64,000 bases of DNA, taken from the NCBI GenBank assembly GCA_947165675.1, contig CAMVBJ010000004.1, positions 62,001 through 126,000 of the forward strand, in the 5' to 3' direction. A program made the translations under genes and the position numbers. This stretch comes from an uncultured Prevotellaceae bacterium (GTDB lineage Bacteria > Bacteroidota > Bacteroidia > Bacteroidales > Muribaculaceae). Shown one piece after another: positions 15,051 through 24,587 of the stretch (position 1 is the stretch's first letter; the number at the start of each line of letters is the position of its first letter). The notes under the pieces are model-generated. The model was not told the DNA's origin. It did no database searches and worked only from the letters and a program-made list of their open reading frames with translations.

Positions 15051-18000
15051 TCAGGCCGCCCCCGAGAGAAGCAAGTCGATAAGAGCAGTCACGTCGCTGA
15101 TGGCCACATTCTTGTCACCATTGACGTCGGCATTATCAAGGTTGACGCCTGTTGAGTCACCACTCAACAGGTAGTCAATCAATGCCGTGACATCCGAGAT
15201 GGTGACAAAACCGTCATTATTGACATCACCCAGCAGGACCTCTGGCTCTACAGGTTCCTGCTCATCAACGAGCTTGTACAGCCAGACTCGCTGCTGGTTG
15301 TCGCTGCTATAGTTGAGGATGCGGAACTGGCTGTTCTGGTAGTCGTAGCGCACAGTCATGAAGTCGCTTGACGCACCACTGGCCTCATTAAAGAAGCGCA
15401 CGAGATAATTGTACTCGTTGGAGCTGACAAACATGCCCGCACGATTCTGGTTGGTGAGATTCTCGGTCACGACGAGATTACCATTGCTCGTGGTGAGGTA
15501 GCCGTTACCATAGCTCAAGAAGGCGTTGGTCCTGGCTCCCGAGGTCGCACCATGCCTGATGGTGTCGGGGTTGACTGCGGACATCTGAATGAAGCAGGCC
15601 TCGTCGCCCACCCTCAAGAGCGTCTGATCCTCGTTAAGCCACTCGACAACATCGGTGGTGCCAAAGGTAGCCTCGCCCGACTGATGGAATTTCATCACCT
15701 TATTATAATACTTGGTGGCGATGACGTAGATTCCGCCCTCGACAATGCTGTCGCGCATGGTGACAAGCTGGAACTTGCTGCCCGTCGAGCGATTGTAGGT
15801 GACATCCACGGTGACATCGGCCTCGGGCATGGTAAAGGTGTACACCCCATCACCAGTGCCCGCAGTCATCTCGACAGGGTTACCCGAATTGTCGGTAGCG
15901 GTAACGGCAGCCAGACGCCAGCCCACATTAGGACGGGTTGTAACGGTAACCGTCTCGGCGGGTTTCACCTTGCCTCCCACCATGTTGCCGGCGAGCCTTA
16001 CTGTGCCACCCTGGACAGGAAGAACCTGAGCAGTGACACTATAGCGGACGACTGGTGTGACGGGGTCGCCGTCAAGGTTGACGGTGTACCAGCGCGTGCC
16101 CGTGCCGACGGTCTCGCCGCCACTATAGTAGTACAGGTAGCAGAAGTAGCGCCAGCCATTGACCAAGTCGTGGTCGAAGTCAAATTGCAGTCTCTTCGTC
16201 TCTCCAGGGCTGAGCACGAGGTGCTGGGTCTGGTTCTGGAGCTCTGTACCCACGTTGGTGTCGCTGTTGTTGATGCGGTACAAGCGCACCGAGAAATCCT
16301 CGTCATAGGTCGCTGTGCCCGTGTTGGTCACATCGACGATGATGCGGTAGTGGTCGGCCTGGATGATGCGGTTCTCCTCGTCGATGATGCCCTCGATGCT
16401 GTAGGCCACGTCAAGCGTGGCTTCGGGCATGGTGCCGATGGTCACTTTGTGGGTATAGAAGGGTGACGAACCATCCTCGTTGAGCGAGAAGGTGAGCGTC
16501 TTGGTGCCAGCAGTGGTGGGGGTGAAGCGGTAAACCAGGTCACCCGACTGCCCCGCTGCAATATTAGCCAAGCCCATTGCGTTGAACGTGCCATCGACAA
16601 ACATATAGATAAGGTCGTTGGTCGAGGTGCCCGCATTCTTGAGGTTGAGGGTGACAGTCACGGGCTTGCCGTGGTTGAGGGTGCCCGTGGCCGTGCAACT
16701 GTTGACCGTGTAGCGGGTTGTCGAGCCAGCGGTGCCGTAGCCCTTGATGGTGCAGGAGTAAGTTCCGCCAAAGGTCACCTCGATGTAGTTCACATCCGAC
16801 CCGATGCAGGGACGGTAGTCCTCGCTGGGATAAATCGAGTAGATGGGCAAGATGCGGTAGGTGCCCTCGGTAATGCCTGCACCGAAGTTCAATGCACGGC
16901 TCGACACGGAGACGTAGTCACCGTTGCCCAGAGCGCTGGTCGTATTACGGATAAACAACACATCGATGAGTTCGCCATCCAGGTTATAGAGACCCCAACC
17001 CTGGCGGAACTGGGAAGTGACATTGGTGTTGTTGACAAACTTGCCCGACACGCTGACCGAGAAGTTGCTCGAAGCAGCACTGCGAGTGGTATTGCTGGAA
17101 TTGATCGTCAGTTCCTCGAACGTGAAAGCGGCTTCGCCATCGGTCCCATCCTGGGCAGGCTCGATGCCAATGCCGGCACCCTGGCCCTTGACATAGCCAT
17201 AGGCACCCGCAGCGCTGCCGATGCCCTCGGCACTGGGATTAAGCAGGTTGAGCAAGAAATAGCCATTACTCTTGCCCGCCCAGCCCCAATTGATGTGGAA
17301 AAGGCCTTCACCATCGTAGCCGTCGCACACAAAGGCGTGTCCAGCCGACTGCTTGTTGCCACCATAGGCGACGGGACGTCCAGCAGCCAACTCGGCATAG
17401 ATGAGATTCTCCCAACCCTCGGTGCTGAAGTTTTCACGATAGATGTAGTGGGCAGAATTCTTGTAGCCGAAGTACTCGATGAGCGTGGCGGGAATCTTGC
17501 GGGTATAGCTGTTGGTAGCCGTGAGACCGAAGCTCGATTGCAATGCCGTGGTACTGTAACGCATCAGCTCGGCAACCGCACGACACTCGGCAGTCGTGCT
17601 ATCGTTGGTATAATAAGTGGGTTGCATGTTGTCCCAATCAAAGTCGATGGGCGACAGGGACGGCATGGACACCTCGTAGGTACGGCCTGGATAGGACGTG
17701 TAGCCCGGCAAGCTCTTGGTCACACGGGCTGGATATTTCCAGTAGGACATGATCTGGGCCATGGCAACGGCAACACAACCGACATAGGCATGATCGTTAC
17801 TGCTGCCCGGGACATGAGGCAGCAACACATTGTAGGGCATACCCTGCCCCCAGCTCACGCCTAACAACGGGGCGATAGCGTCGCGTGACACCGAACGCAC
17901 ATCAGCCTTGGCTCCCGCGACGATAGCCTCGATCTGGACAGAATATCCATCAAGCCACTCCTGCATCGAAGCGGGAATGTCATCGACGTCAAATGTGCCC

Positions 18001-18287
18001 TGATCGCTGTAACCGAGCACAGCAGGCACCCGGTTGTCACCAGCCACGATGACATATCCACCCGCAGTGGAGTTGAACACATAGTAAGCGGCCTTGTCAC
18101 CACTGGTGGTTGACACTCCCATGAGTGGGGCCCTGTGGGCTGTCTTCAGGGTTGCCGAGGGCTTGGAATGCATGGTCATGAACTTAGCAGCCACTGCACG
18201 CGCCTGGCTCTCGCTGAGTGTCGCCGCCCATGACGTGCTCGTCACAGCAAGACAAACAAGAAGAATGAAAGTACCAATTCTATTCAT
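15051..18287 (-). CDS. Large secreted C10 cysteine protease with beta repeat, shared 'LYK' domain and dockerin-like tail
   Basis: From the chosen ATG the product is 1078 residues. A longer frame to 18572 would start upstream of the promoter at 18331-18363 and run into the neighbour gene. Layout: signal peptide 1-21; Spi-type propeptide to about 125; catalytic domain with Cys171 in 'AYVGCVAVAMAQIMSYWKYP' and His317 in 'SAGHAFVCDGYDG', then 'LFHINWGWAG'; beta-sandwich region. About 755-837 is one beta repeat ending 'VYTFTMPEADVTVDVTY'; 838-1016 is a copy of domain A of the giant protein ending 'VWLYKLV'; 1017-1078 is two dockerin-like loops (DVNNDGFVTISDV, DVNGDKNVAISDV). It appears to be a paralogue of the 789-residue protease with added modules from the giant protein. 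Confidence 0.92.
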   Translation of the reverse strand: MNRIGTFILLVCLAVTSTSWAATLSESQARAVAAKFMTMHSKPSATLKTAHRAPLMGVSTTSGDKAAYYVFNSTAGGYVIVAGDNRVPAVLGYSDQGTFDVDDIPASMQEWLDGYSVQIEAIVAGAKADVRSVSRDAIAPLLGVSWGQGMPYNVLLPHVPGSSNDHAYVGCVAVAMAQIMSYWKYPARVTKSLPGYTSYPGRTYEVSMPSLSPIDFDWDNMQPTYYTNDSTTAECRAVAELMRYSTTALQSSFGLTATNSYTRKIPATLIEYFGYKNSAHYIYRENFSTEGWENLIYAELAAGRPVAYGGNKQSAGHAFVCDGYDGEGLFHINWGWAGKSNGYFLLNLLNPSAEGIGSAAGAYGYVKGQGAGIGIEPAQDGTDGEAAFTFEELTINSSNTTRSAASSNFSVSVSGKFVNNTNVTSQFRQGWGLYNLDGELIDVLFIRNTTSALGNGDYVSVSSRALNFGAGITEGTYRILPIYSIYPSEDYRPCIGSDVNYIEVTFGGTYSCTIKGYGTAGSTTRYTVNSCTATGTLNHGKPVTVTLNLKNAGTSTNDLIYMFVDGTFNAMGLANIAAGQSGDLVYRFTPTTAGTKTLTFSLNEDGSSPFYTHKVTIGTMPEATLDVAYSIEGIIDEENRIIQADHYRIIVDVTNTGTATYDEDFSVRLYRINNSDTNVGTELQNQTQHLVLSPGETKRLQFDFDHDLVNGWRYFCYLYYYSGGETVGTGTRWYTVNLDGDPVTPVVRYSVTAQVLPVQGGTVRLAGNMVGGKVKPAETVTVTTRPNVGWRLAAVTATDNSGNPVEMTAGTGDGVYTFTMPEADVTVDVTYNRSTGSKFQLVTMRDSIVEGGIYVIATKYYNKVMKFHQSGEATFGTTDVVEWLNEDQTLLRVGDEACFIQMSAVNPDTIRHGATSGARTNAFLSYGNGYLTTSNGNLVVTENLTNQNRAGMFVSSNEYNYLVRFFNEASGASSDFMTVRYDYQNSQFRILNYSSDNQQRVWLYKLVDEQEPVEPEVLLGDVNNDGFVTISDVTALIDYLLSGDSTGVNLDNADVNGDKNVAISDVTALIDLLLSGAA

Positions 18288-18330
18288 AGAATTCTCAGAT
18301 TTTAAATAGTGATTAATTGCTTGAAAAGTA

Positions 18331-18363
18331 CAAAAGTAATTAAAAACTGTGACATATTCCAAA
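18331..18363 (-). promoter_or_regulatory. Promoter of the 1078-residue C10 protease
   Basis: The minus strand reads TTTG (18363-18360), a 21-bp spacer and TACTTTTG (18338-18331), matching both consensus halves. It lies 44 bp before the ATG and is divergent from the PIG-L promoter next to it. Confidence 0.65.
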
Positions 18364-18380
18364 TTTATGGCGCAAAATGC

Positions 18381-18411
18381 TTGGAATATATAAGGAGAAA
18401 GTATAATTTTG
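18381..18411 (+). promoter_or_regulatory. Promoter of the PIG-L deacetylase gene, nearly leaderless
   Basis: TTG (18381-18383), a 20-bp spacer and TAATTTTG (18404-18411) match the consensus. The ATG at 18420 begins only 9 bases after the -7 element, so the mRNA would have almost no leader. This also fixes the start codon, since the longer frame begins upstream of the promoter. Confidence 0.65.
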
Positions 18412-18419
18412 TGGCAACT

Positions 18420-19184
18420 ATGAACCGAAGAGAAATGATCAAGAAGACAGGGGCAGCCGCCGTGGGTGCTACGGTGCTGGGGCTCCCCGTTGGGGCAATG
18501 GCCCAAGAGAATAGTAACAGTAAAAAACCAACGGCAAGTAAACGCCTCAAAGTGCTGGCCATCGGAGCCCATCCCGATGACCCCGAGACGTGCTGTGGCG
18601 GCACGATGTGCCTGCTACACGACGCGGGTCATGAGGTGGTGTGCGTCTATCTCACGCGAGGCGAGGCGGGCATTGCTGGCAAGAGCCACAGCGAGGCGGC
18701 TGCCATCCGCGTAGTGGAGAGTGAGAACGCCTGCAAGGTGACAGGTGCGCGCCACATCTTCATGAGCCAGGTGGACGGCAATACCGAGGTCAACCTGGAA
18801 CGTTACAAGGAGATGCGGGAGCTCATCGACCGCGAGAACCCCGACATCGTGATGACCCACTGGCCACTGGACGGCCACCGCGACCACGCCATCTGTGGCA
18901 TCCTCGTGATGGACGCTTGGCGCCGTCTGGACCGCCGCTTCAAGCTCTTCTACTTTGAGGCCATGTCGGGCACACAGAGCCAGATGTTCCATCCCACCCA
19001 CTGGGTCAACATTGAGCCCGTGCTGGAGCGCAAACACGAGGCATGCAACTGCCACGTGAGCCAGCACATGGACGAGATCTATCACTGGCACAAGACGATG
19101 GAACACTTCCGTGGCCTTGAGTGCCGCTGTGAAGCCGCTGAGGCCTTCGCCCAGCACAGCGACGCCCTCCCCACCCTGGGATAA
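18420..19184 (+). CDS. PIG-L (LmbE-like) family deacetylase with Tat-type signal
   Basis: The product is 254 residues. The N-terminus (MNRREMIKKTGAAAVGATVL) carries twin arginines followed by a hydrophobic stretch and AMAQ, a Tat-type export signal. The PIG-L zinc motif AHPDDPE (His51, Asp54) and a later 'GHRDH' segment are both present. PIG-L enzymes remove acetyl groups from N-acetylglucosamine-type substrates (for example GlcNAc-PI, mycothiol and teicoplanin precursors), so a secreted sugar N-deacetylase is likely. The start is set by the promoter immediately upstream. It is transcribed divergently from a C10 protease gene. Confidence 0.88.
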   Translation: MNRREMIKKTGAAAVGATVLGLPVGAMAQENSNSKKPTASKRLKVLAIGAHPDDPETCCGGTMCLLHDAGHEVVCVYLTRGEAGIAGKSHSEAAAIRVVESENACKVTGARHIFMSQVDGNTEVNLERYKEMRELIDRENPDIVMTHWPLDGHRDHAICGILVMDAWRRLDRRFKLFYFEAMSGTQSQMFHPTHWVNIEPVLERKHEACNCHVSQHMDEIYHWHKTMEHFRGLECRCEAAEAFAQHSDALPTLG

Positions 19185-19202
19185 ACCCACACAAGGAGCA
19201 AC

Positions 19203-19247
19203 AAAAAATCGTGACCTGGGGTTGAGCCCTACGTCACGATTTTTTTG
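19203..19247. terminator. Bidirectional terminator between PIG-L and barrel genes
   Basis: AAAAATCGTGAC (19204-19215) pairs perfectly with GTCACGATTTTT (19233-19244). A run of seven T follows on the plus strand and A-rich sequence on the other side gives U on the minus strand. It serves the converging PIG-L and outer-membrane barrel genes. Confidence 0.8.
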
Positions 19248-19270
19248 TGTATCTATTCGTGTGGTCCTTG

Positions 19271-21166
19271 TCAGAAGGTGAGGCTGGCGCCAATCATGAA
19301 TCCGACACGCTGTGCTCCCATGCCGTAGAGCAGGTCGTAGCGGCGGTTCAACAGGTTGTGGGCCTGGAGCCACAGGCTCAGGTTGCTGTTGAGACGGTAG
19401 TTGGCACCAGCGTGCAGGTTAATGACATCGTCCATATTCTCGAATGTGTAGGACTGGATAGTCTGGTTTTCACCATAATAGAAGGGCAGTTCACCGAAAA
19501 GTGCCATGCGGCCACCACGGTACTCAAGACCGACGTTAAGCGACAAGGGGCGCCAGGGTTTGACCTTGATGTCAAGATTGGCCACAGTCGAAGCGCGATC
19601 GACGCCCATCTTGTAACCGTTATAGTACTTATCGGTAACGTAGAGCTCATTATCGTGTGGAGCGTGCTTGACACTGGCAGTTGCCTCGACAAGGTTGCGG
19701 AACTTGTAATTGACTTCGGCGTTAAGATAGTAGCCACGGCTGTTGATCACATGATATGAGCTCATGAAGCCCGAGTAGAGACCCACTTGGGCATCGCGGC
19801 TAACCAGAGTGATGTCGGATGGGAGCAAACCACTGGTCGCATGGTAATTATAAATAATGCCCGGCTCACCCTTGACAATGGCATAGCCAATCGACACCTT
19901 GGCACTCAATCCCTTGAAGGGACCTATCTTGATACCACCCTCGGCATCGATGGGCGTATAGACGCTGCCATAGAGCAACAGGGGATTGTCATAGCGGTAA
20001 TTGACAAAGTGCTTGCCCTGACGATAACCGAGAGCCTTGCCACCCAAGGCGTTTCCAAACACCGAGAAGCCATCGACAAGAGCTAAGTTGGCGCGCACGT
20101 TAGGCGAGATGCGGAAAGCCGCACCGTCGCTGAAGCTGATGTGGCCATTCAGTCCCAACTGCACCTTAAACATGTCACCACGAATGGTGTAAGTGGGCGA
20201 TATAGTAATCATACCCGCCTCGTCGAACAGGTCATTATCGCTGTCCAGTTTAGCCTTGGAGCCACGGCGCAGGTACTCTCCCTTGATACCCAAGCCCGCA
20301 GTAGTAAGTTCGGTGATGTCATAGGTGCCACCCAGGTTGATGATTCCCCAGTTGTCATGCACTCCGTGATCATACAGGTCGCTGAAAGACTTGTCATGGC
20401 TGGCATGGCCGTACTGCAGACCGATGTTGTACTTCAAGGGATTATCGCGCAGCATGAACTGGCTCTTCCAGCCAGCATCCAGATTGATGTCAAAGAAGGT
20501 CTGCTTGTCGCTGTCCCAATTATAGGGAGAAGTGATGCGGACATCATGACTCATACCCGTCGCATCATAGGTCAGGGCATCATACATGTTCCAGCCACCA
20601 TAGTAGTTGTAGTTATCGATGTGGCTCTTGAGGCCCAACGTCAGGGTGCCAGCATCCATGATACGGCTGTAATCAACACCCAGAGTGTTGTCGTTAAACT
20701 TCTGTTTATTGCGGTTATCGGAATAGGTGATCACCTTAGAATTGTTCTTGCTGTTCCAGGTGCTATTGTGATTCAGCCAGACGCCCAACTGCTCACTCTC
20801 CCTGTCGATAATACGATAACCAAAATCCACAACGAAGTTGGCCTGAGTTCCACCACCCACGGTGAGGTAACCGCGCTTGTCACTGAAGTTGTGAGCCGTG
20901 CGGTAGCCATAGGGCAAGAGCGTAGGGATAGAAGTTGGCACCTCGATGGGCGTCGTCAGGTCGCTGTAGCCCAGCTGGGTCTTGGTTCCTGTGGAGACAG
21001 GCTTCTTGACCTTGGGGAGCTCGTTTTTCTTGACAGCCTTCTTCTCGAGTGGAGCAATGTCTTTCTCGAGGGTGATTTCCTTGTTCAGGTTCTGCTTGTT
21101 GTCCTGCGCCCACGTCCCATGGATGGAGAATGCGGCCAGCAACATGGCTATATATATCTTCTTCAT
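19271..21166 (-). CDS. Outer membrane beta-barrel protein, TonB-dependent-receptor-like
   Basis: The product is 631 residues with a signal peptide (1-20, HGTWAQ). Residues 21-75 are Lys-rich and charged. The rest alternates hydrophobic and polar residues with many Tyr/Asn turns, as in a large barrel, and it ends in a hydrophobic strand with terminal Phe (GFMIGASLTF), an outer-membrane assembly signal. A motif 'SNLSLWLQAHNLLNRRYDL' resembles the last strands of TonB-dependent receptors, but there is no plug domain or TonB box, so active TonB uptake is doubtful. It follows the large TPR gene by 34 bp and the two are probably an operon. Confidence 0.75.
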   Translation of the reverse strand: MKKIYIAMLLAAFSIHGTWAQDNKQNLNKEITLEKDIAPLEKKAVKKNELPKVKKPVSTGTKTQLGYSDLTTPIEVPTSIPTLLPYGYRTAHNFSDKRGYLTVGGGTQANFVVDFGYRIIDRESEQLGVWLNHNSTWNSKNNSKVITYSDNRNKQKFNDNTLGVDYSRIMDAGTLTLGLKSHIDNYNYYGGWNMYDALTYDATGMSHDVRITSPYNWDSDKQTFFDINLDAGWKSQFMLRDNPLKYNIGLQYGHASHDKSFSDLYDHGVHDNWGIINLGGTYDITELTTAGLGIKGEYLRRGSKAKLDSDNDLFDEAGMITISPTYTIRGDMFKVQLGLNGHISFSDGAAFRISPNVRANLALVDGFSVFGNALGGKALGYRQGKHFVNYRYDNPLLLYGSVYTPIDAEGGIKIGPFKGLSAKVSIGYAIVKGEPGIIYNYHATSGLLPSDITLVSRDAQVGLYSGFMSSYHVINSRGYYLNAEVNYKFRNLVEATASVKHAPHDNELYVTDKYYNGYKMGVDRASTVANLDIKVKPWRPLSLNVGLEYRGGRMALFGELPFYYGENQTIQSYTFENMDDVINLHAGANYRLNSNLSLWLQAHNLLNRRYDLLYGMGAQRVGFMIGASLTF

Positions 21167-21200
21167 AATATTCTTAATGTGTAATGTGCAGGGTAATTGA

Positions 21201-24200
21201 TTAATTCTTGCTCTTGGTACTCTTCACGCCCTTCTTCTTGCCGTTGTCGGTGCTGGAGTTGGTTGTTGAGCTGGCGCTACCGCCTTTCCACTTATTGAGA
21301 CGCGAATCAATCTCGTTAAAGATGTCCTTGTCCTTGCCAGGATAGTTGCTCTTGAGACTCTGGAGGTACTCGCGTGCCTGGGCGACGTCACCCTTCTTGT
21401 AGTAAACGTCGGCAAGCGTGAGGAAGCTTTTAGCCAACCAGTAGCTGTGAGGCGTGCCCGAATCGATGAGGGCATTGACGGTTTCCTCGGCACCCTTATA
21501 GTTACCCATCTCATACTGCATGCGAGAGAGTTCATAAGAGGCTTGAGCGCCATATTCACTATTGACATCCTTTGCCAGCGAGCGGAAAGCAGCCTCGGCT
21601 TCCTTGGTGTTGCCAATCTGGGCCAGCGACTGGGCGCGGTCGAGAGTCACCTCCTTCTCTTCGTTGGTAGTGAGTCCTCCACGATTGAGCAAGGTGCCGG
21701 CGATGGACTGAACTTGCTTCCAGTCACCCATCTGCTTGGCCACCCGCATGGCACCCAACTGGGCCAGCGTGCGGTTATCCTCACTGGTGGCACGCTCGGC
21801 AAGCTCATTGTAACTCTTCATGGCCTCTTCATACTTGCCCTGGCGCGCAAGAATGTCGCTGCGCATGGCAAGGGCATCCTGAGCATAGGAGGCATCGCCT
21901 CCGCCCTTCAGCGCCTCGCTGATAGCTGTCATCGCATCGTTGTAATTACCCTTGCCATAATAGTAGCGGGCCATGTAGTACTTGGCCTTGGCAACATAAG
22001 CGCCACCGGGATAGTCCTTGATGTATTGTTGCAATTTGTCGATCGAGGGTTTGTCACTGATGGCAGCCTTCTCGGCAGCATCAAAGGTTAAGCGCTCAAC
22101 CTCATTGACATCAATCTTGGGCGCATTGGCCACACTATTGAGGAACTTGCTAAACTCGGCAAGTTGACCGCGATCGGCGTAGATCAGCTTCATATCCTCG
22201 GCAGCGGCCTGAGCCTCATCGCTGGTGGGATACTGACGAATCACCTTCTTGTAAGCATCGATTGCAGCATCCTCGTTGCCAGCACTCTTGTTGACCAGCG
22301 CAGTTTGCAGCAGACCCTTGCGGGCCTCGACGCTACGGGGATAGCTCTTGAGCAAGGCGGCATAGGTGTCAAGCGCTTCGTTATTCTTGCCGAGCAACGC
22401 CTGGGCGTTACCCTTCTCAAGCATTGCCTGGGGAGCGAAATCACTCTTGGGGTACGTCTTAACGAATTCGTCCATTTGCTTGATTTCCTCGCTATACTGC
22501 TTATTAAGGCCCATCATGATGCCCTTCTGGAACATCGAATAGTCACCACTGGTATTCTTGTCGAGTTTTAATGCCTGGTCATAGGATGCCTGCGCACCAC
22601 TGAAGTCGCGCAAGTAATACTGCGCCTGACCGATGCCCTGATAGGCGCTGGCCGACATTTCACTGGACAACTGCTTACTGGCAACAGCATTCTGGAACGC
22701 CGTCTTAGCCTCGGCATAGCGGTTCTGGTTCAACAGACTATAGCCCAAGTTATACTGGGCAATGCCATAGTTCTCATCACTCTTGTTAGTATTGTTGACA
22801 TACTCCTGCTGGTACCTGGCAGCCTCCTTATAGTTGCCACTGCGATACTGTGCCTCGGCAAGCCACAGGCGGCTCTCGTTGAGGGCAGTCTTGTCATAGT
22901 TACCCACATCAATGACCTGCTTGAAGTAGTTAGCGGCCTCGCTATTACGGTTGTTGTGCAAGGCCTGCACACCCAGATTGTAGAGAACGTTCTGCTTGGC
23001 CTTGAGCACCTTGGCTCCAGGCTTCTTGATGCGGTTGATGCTCGTGAGGGCACGCTGGTAATCACTGGTGCTCATGTAGGCATCCACCAGATAACCCTCA
23101 ACATTATCCTTATAACGCGAGTTGGGATACTGGTTAAGGAAGTCCTCAAACAGGTCAACACTCTTGTCAAACGGAGTGCGTGCACCCTTGCTCACGCCGA
23201 CGGCATAGTTGTAGTAGGCCGTTTCCTTGACAGTCCTGTCATAGTCCATCATAGCCGCCTGCTGGAAGGCCATGTTTGCACCGTTCAAGTCATGAAGCTG
23301 GCGCTTGGCCTGACCCATGTAGAGATAAGCACTCTGCGTGAGGGCGTCACTGCCATCAGTGACATGCAGCATGTCGTTCACGACTGCCTGATAGTTACCA
23401 TTGCGGTAATCGAGCACACCCATGGTGTAAGCAGCGGTGCGGTAAGGTTCTCCCTCAGGATTGTTGAGATAACGGCGCAGGTAGGCACGTGCCTCGGTAT
23501 CGTTGCCCAAGTGATAGTAGCTCTCGCCCACCAGTCGATTGAGCTCAGCGTCAAAGTAGTCGTTCATGTGCGCATCAAGTAGCTGCTTGCCATTTTCGAT
23601 TACTTGACGGTAATGCTTCTTGTTGTAATCAATCTGGGTAAGATAGTACTGGGACTGAGTGCCCAACTCACTCTCCCGTGGGATGTGTTCAAAGCGCTCC
23701 TGGGCCGCATCATAGTCGCCCTGGGCATAGTCCAAATAAGCCTTATAGAAATCACAGGCGCCACCATATCGGCGGCTCTTCTCCAATTCATAGTACTGGT
23801 GTTCGGCCTCTCGATAGTTGCCCAACCGCAGGTTACAGTAGGCACGGCGATAAAGCAGATCCTCATCGCTGTCGAGATCCAATGAGCGATTACGCACCAT
23901 TGAGTAGCTCAACAGGGCGCTTTCCCACTGCCCACGGTAGAAATAATAATTGCCCACCTTCATCTGGGCCTCCATGGCGAGCGCCGATGCAGGGTACTGA
24001 TCGATGAAACGTAACAGCTCATCAAGACTCGATTCCTCGCCACGCTCAAACTTGCTCATAGCGATGTAGTAATCGGCCTGCTCTCGCATCGAGGCATCAC
24101 CAGGCAGGCGTTTCATGTGCTCAAGCTGGTCGATAGCCCCAACATAGTTGCGGGACTCATACATCAGCTTACCGCGCTGGAGATATCCCGCGGCCTCGCC

Positions 24201-24281
24201 CGACAACACACCTGGCTGAGCAACTGCAACCACAGGAGCAGCCACGAGCGCAGATAACAAGACTCTCTTAATCTTTTTCAT
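21201..24281 (-). CDS. Large tetratricopeptide-repeat protein, periplasmic
   Basis: The product is 1026 residues with a signal peptide (about 1-21, PVVAVAQ). Nearly the whole sequence is TPR-like, with recurrent patterns such as 'YNLGYSLLNQNRYAEAKTAF', 'AKYYMARYYYGKGNYNDAM' and 'EKGNAQALLGKNNEALDTY'. The C-terminus is Lys/Ser rich (GKKKGVKSTKSKN). It likely acts as a periplasmic scaffold. Its partner may be the outer-membrane barrel encoded immediately downstream, since TPR-barrel pairs of this sort occur in Bacteroidales. The role is not known. Confidence 0.85.
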   Translation of the reverse strand: MKKIKRVLLSALVAAPVVAVAQPGVLSGEAAGYLQRGKLMYESRNYVGAIDQLEHMKRLPGDASMREQADYYIAMSKFERGEESSLDELLRFIDQYPASALAMEAQMKVGNYYFYRGQWESALLSYSMVRNRSLDLDSDEDLLYRRAYCNLRLGNYREAEHQYYELEKSRRYGGACDFYKAYLDYAQGDYDAAQERFEHIPRESELGTQSQYYLTQIDYNKKHYRQVIENGKQLLDAHMNDYFDAELNRLVGESYYHLGNDTEARAYLRRYLNNPEGEPYRTAAYTMGVLDYRNGNYQAVVNDMLHVTDGSDALTQSAYLYMGQAKRQLHDLNGANMAFQQAAMMDYDRTVKETAYYNYAVGVSKGARTPFDKSVDLFEDFLNQYPNSRYKDNVEGYLVDAYMSTSDYQRALTSINRIKKPGAKVLKAKQNVLYNLGVQALHNNRNSEAANYFKQVIDVGNYDKTALNESRLWLAEAQYRSGNYKEAARYQQEYVNNTNKSDENYGIAQYNLGYSLLNQNRYAEAKTAFQNAVASKQLSSEMSASAYQGIGQAQYYLRDFSGAQASYDQALKLDKNTSGDYSMFQKGIMMGLNKQYSEEIKQMDEFVKTYPKSDFAPQAMLEKGNAQALLGKNNEALDTYAALLKSYPRSVEARKGLLQTALVNKSAGNEDAAIDAYKKVIRQYPTSDEAQAAAEDMKLIYADRGQLAEFSKFLNSVANAPKIDVNEVERLTFDAAEKAAISDKPSIDKLQQYIKDYPGGAYVAKAKYYMARYYYGKGNYNDAMTAISEALKGGGDASYAQDALAMRSDILARQGKYEEAMKSYNELAERATSEDNRTLAQLGAMRVAKQMGDWKQVQSIAGTLLNRGGLTTNEEKEVTLDRAQSLAQIGNTKEAEAAFRSLAKDVNSEYGAQASYELSRMQYEMGNYKGAEETVNALIDSGTPHSYWLAKSFLTLADVYYKKGDVAQAREYLQSLKSNYPGKDKDIFNEIDSRLNKWKGGSASSTTNSSTDNGKKKGVKSTKSKN

Positions 24282-24360
24282 ATATTGCTATTTAGTTATT
24301 TTCTTGATAGTTAGCGCTCCCACACCGAGAGCGGCATGCCATTCACATTAATATTAACCG

Positions 24361-24392
24361 CAAATTTAACAATAAATTGTCAACCCACCCAA
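24361..24392 (-). promoter_or_regulatory. Promoter of the TPR gene
   Basis: The minus strand reads TTG (24392-24390), a 21-bp spacer and TAAATTTG (24368-24361). The ATG is about 80 bp downstream. Confidence 0.5.
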
Positions 24393-24496
24393 TCCGAACA
24401 TCTAAAATAATGCTAAAATCACCTAAAATTATCACTGCAATACCATAGCATAAAATGGGTTAAATGAGAAAAAAGGAAGAAAAAATGCCAACTTTT

Positions 24497-24526
24497 TTGG
24501 TATAATGTAAAAAATAACTACCTTTG
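24497..24526 (+). promoter_or_regulatory. Promoter of the PpiD-like gene
   Basis: TTG (24497-24499, within a T-rich run), a 19-bp spacer and TACCTTTG (24519-24526) match the consensus. The ATG is 62 bp downstream. Confidence 0.65.
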
Positions 24527-24587
24527 CGTGTTTATTTGGCGAAAAGCCCTAAAACCGAATGAAATAACGTAATAAAAATAATTGTAA

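Larger units (their letters stand above)
24282..24587. other. Divergent intergenic region
   Basis: This 306-bp AT-rich region separates the TPR gene from the PpiD-like gene. It holds the two divergent promoters listed separately. No gene, repeat or strong hairpin was seen. Confidence 0.6.

Noticed and set aside
18309-19184. Longer start of the PIG-L gene at 18309
   Set aside because: It lies upstream of the likely promoter at 18381-18411 and would destroy the Tat signal.
19271-21166. Full TonB-dependent receptor
   Set aside because: The C-terminal barrel fits, but no plug domain, TonB box or SusD partner is present, so only a barrel-like outer membrane protein is supported.
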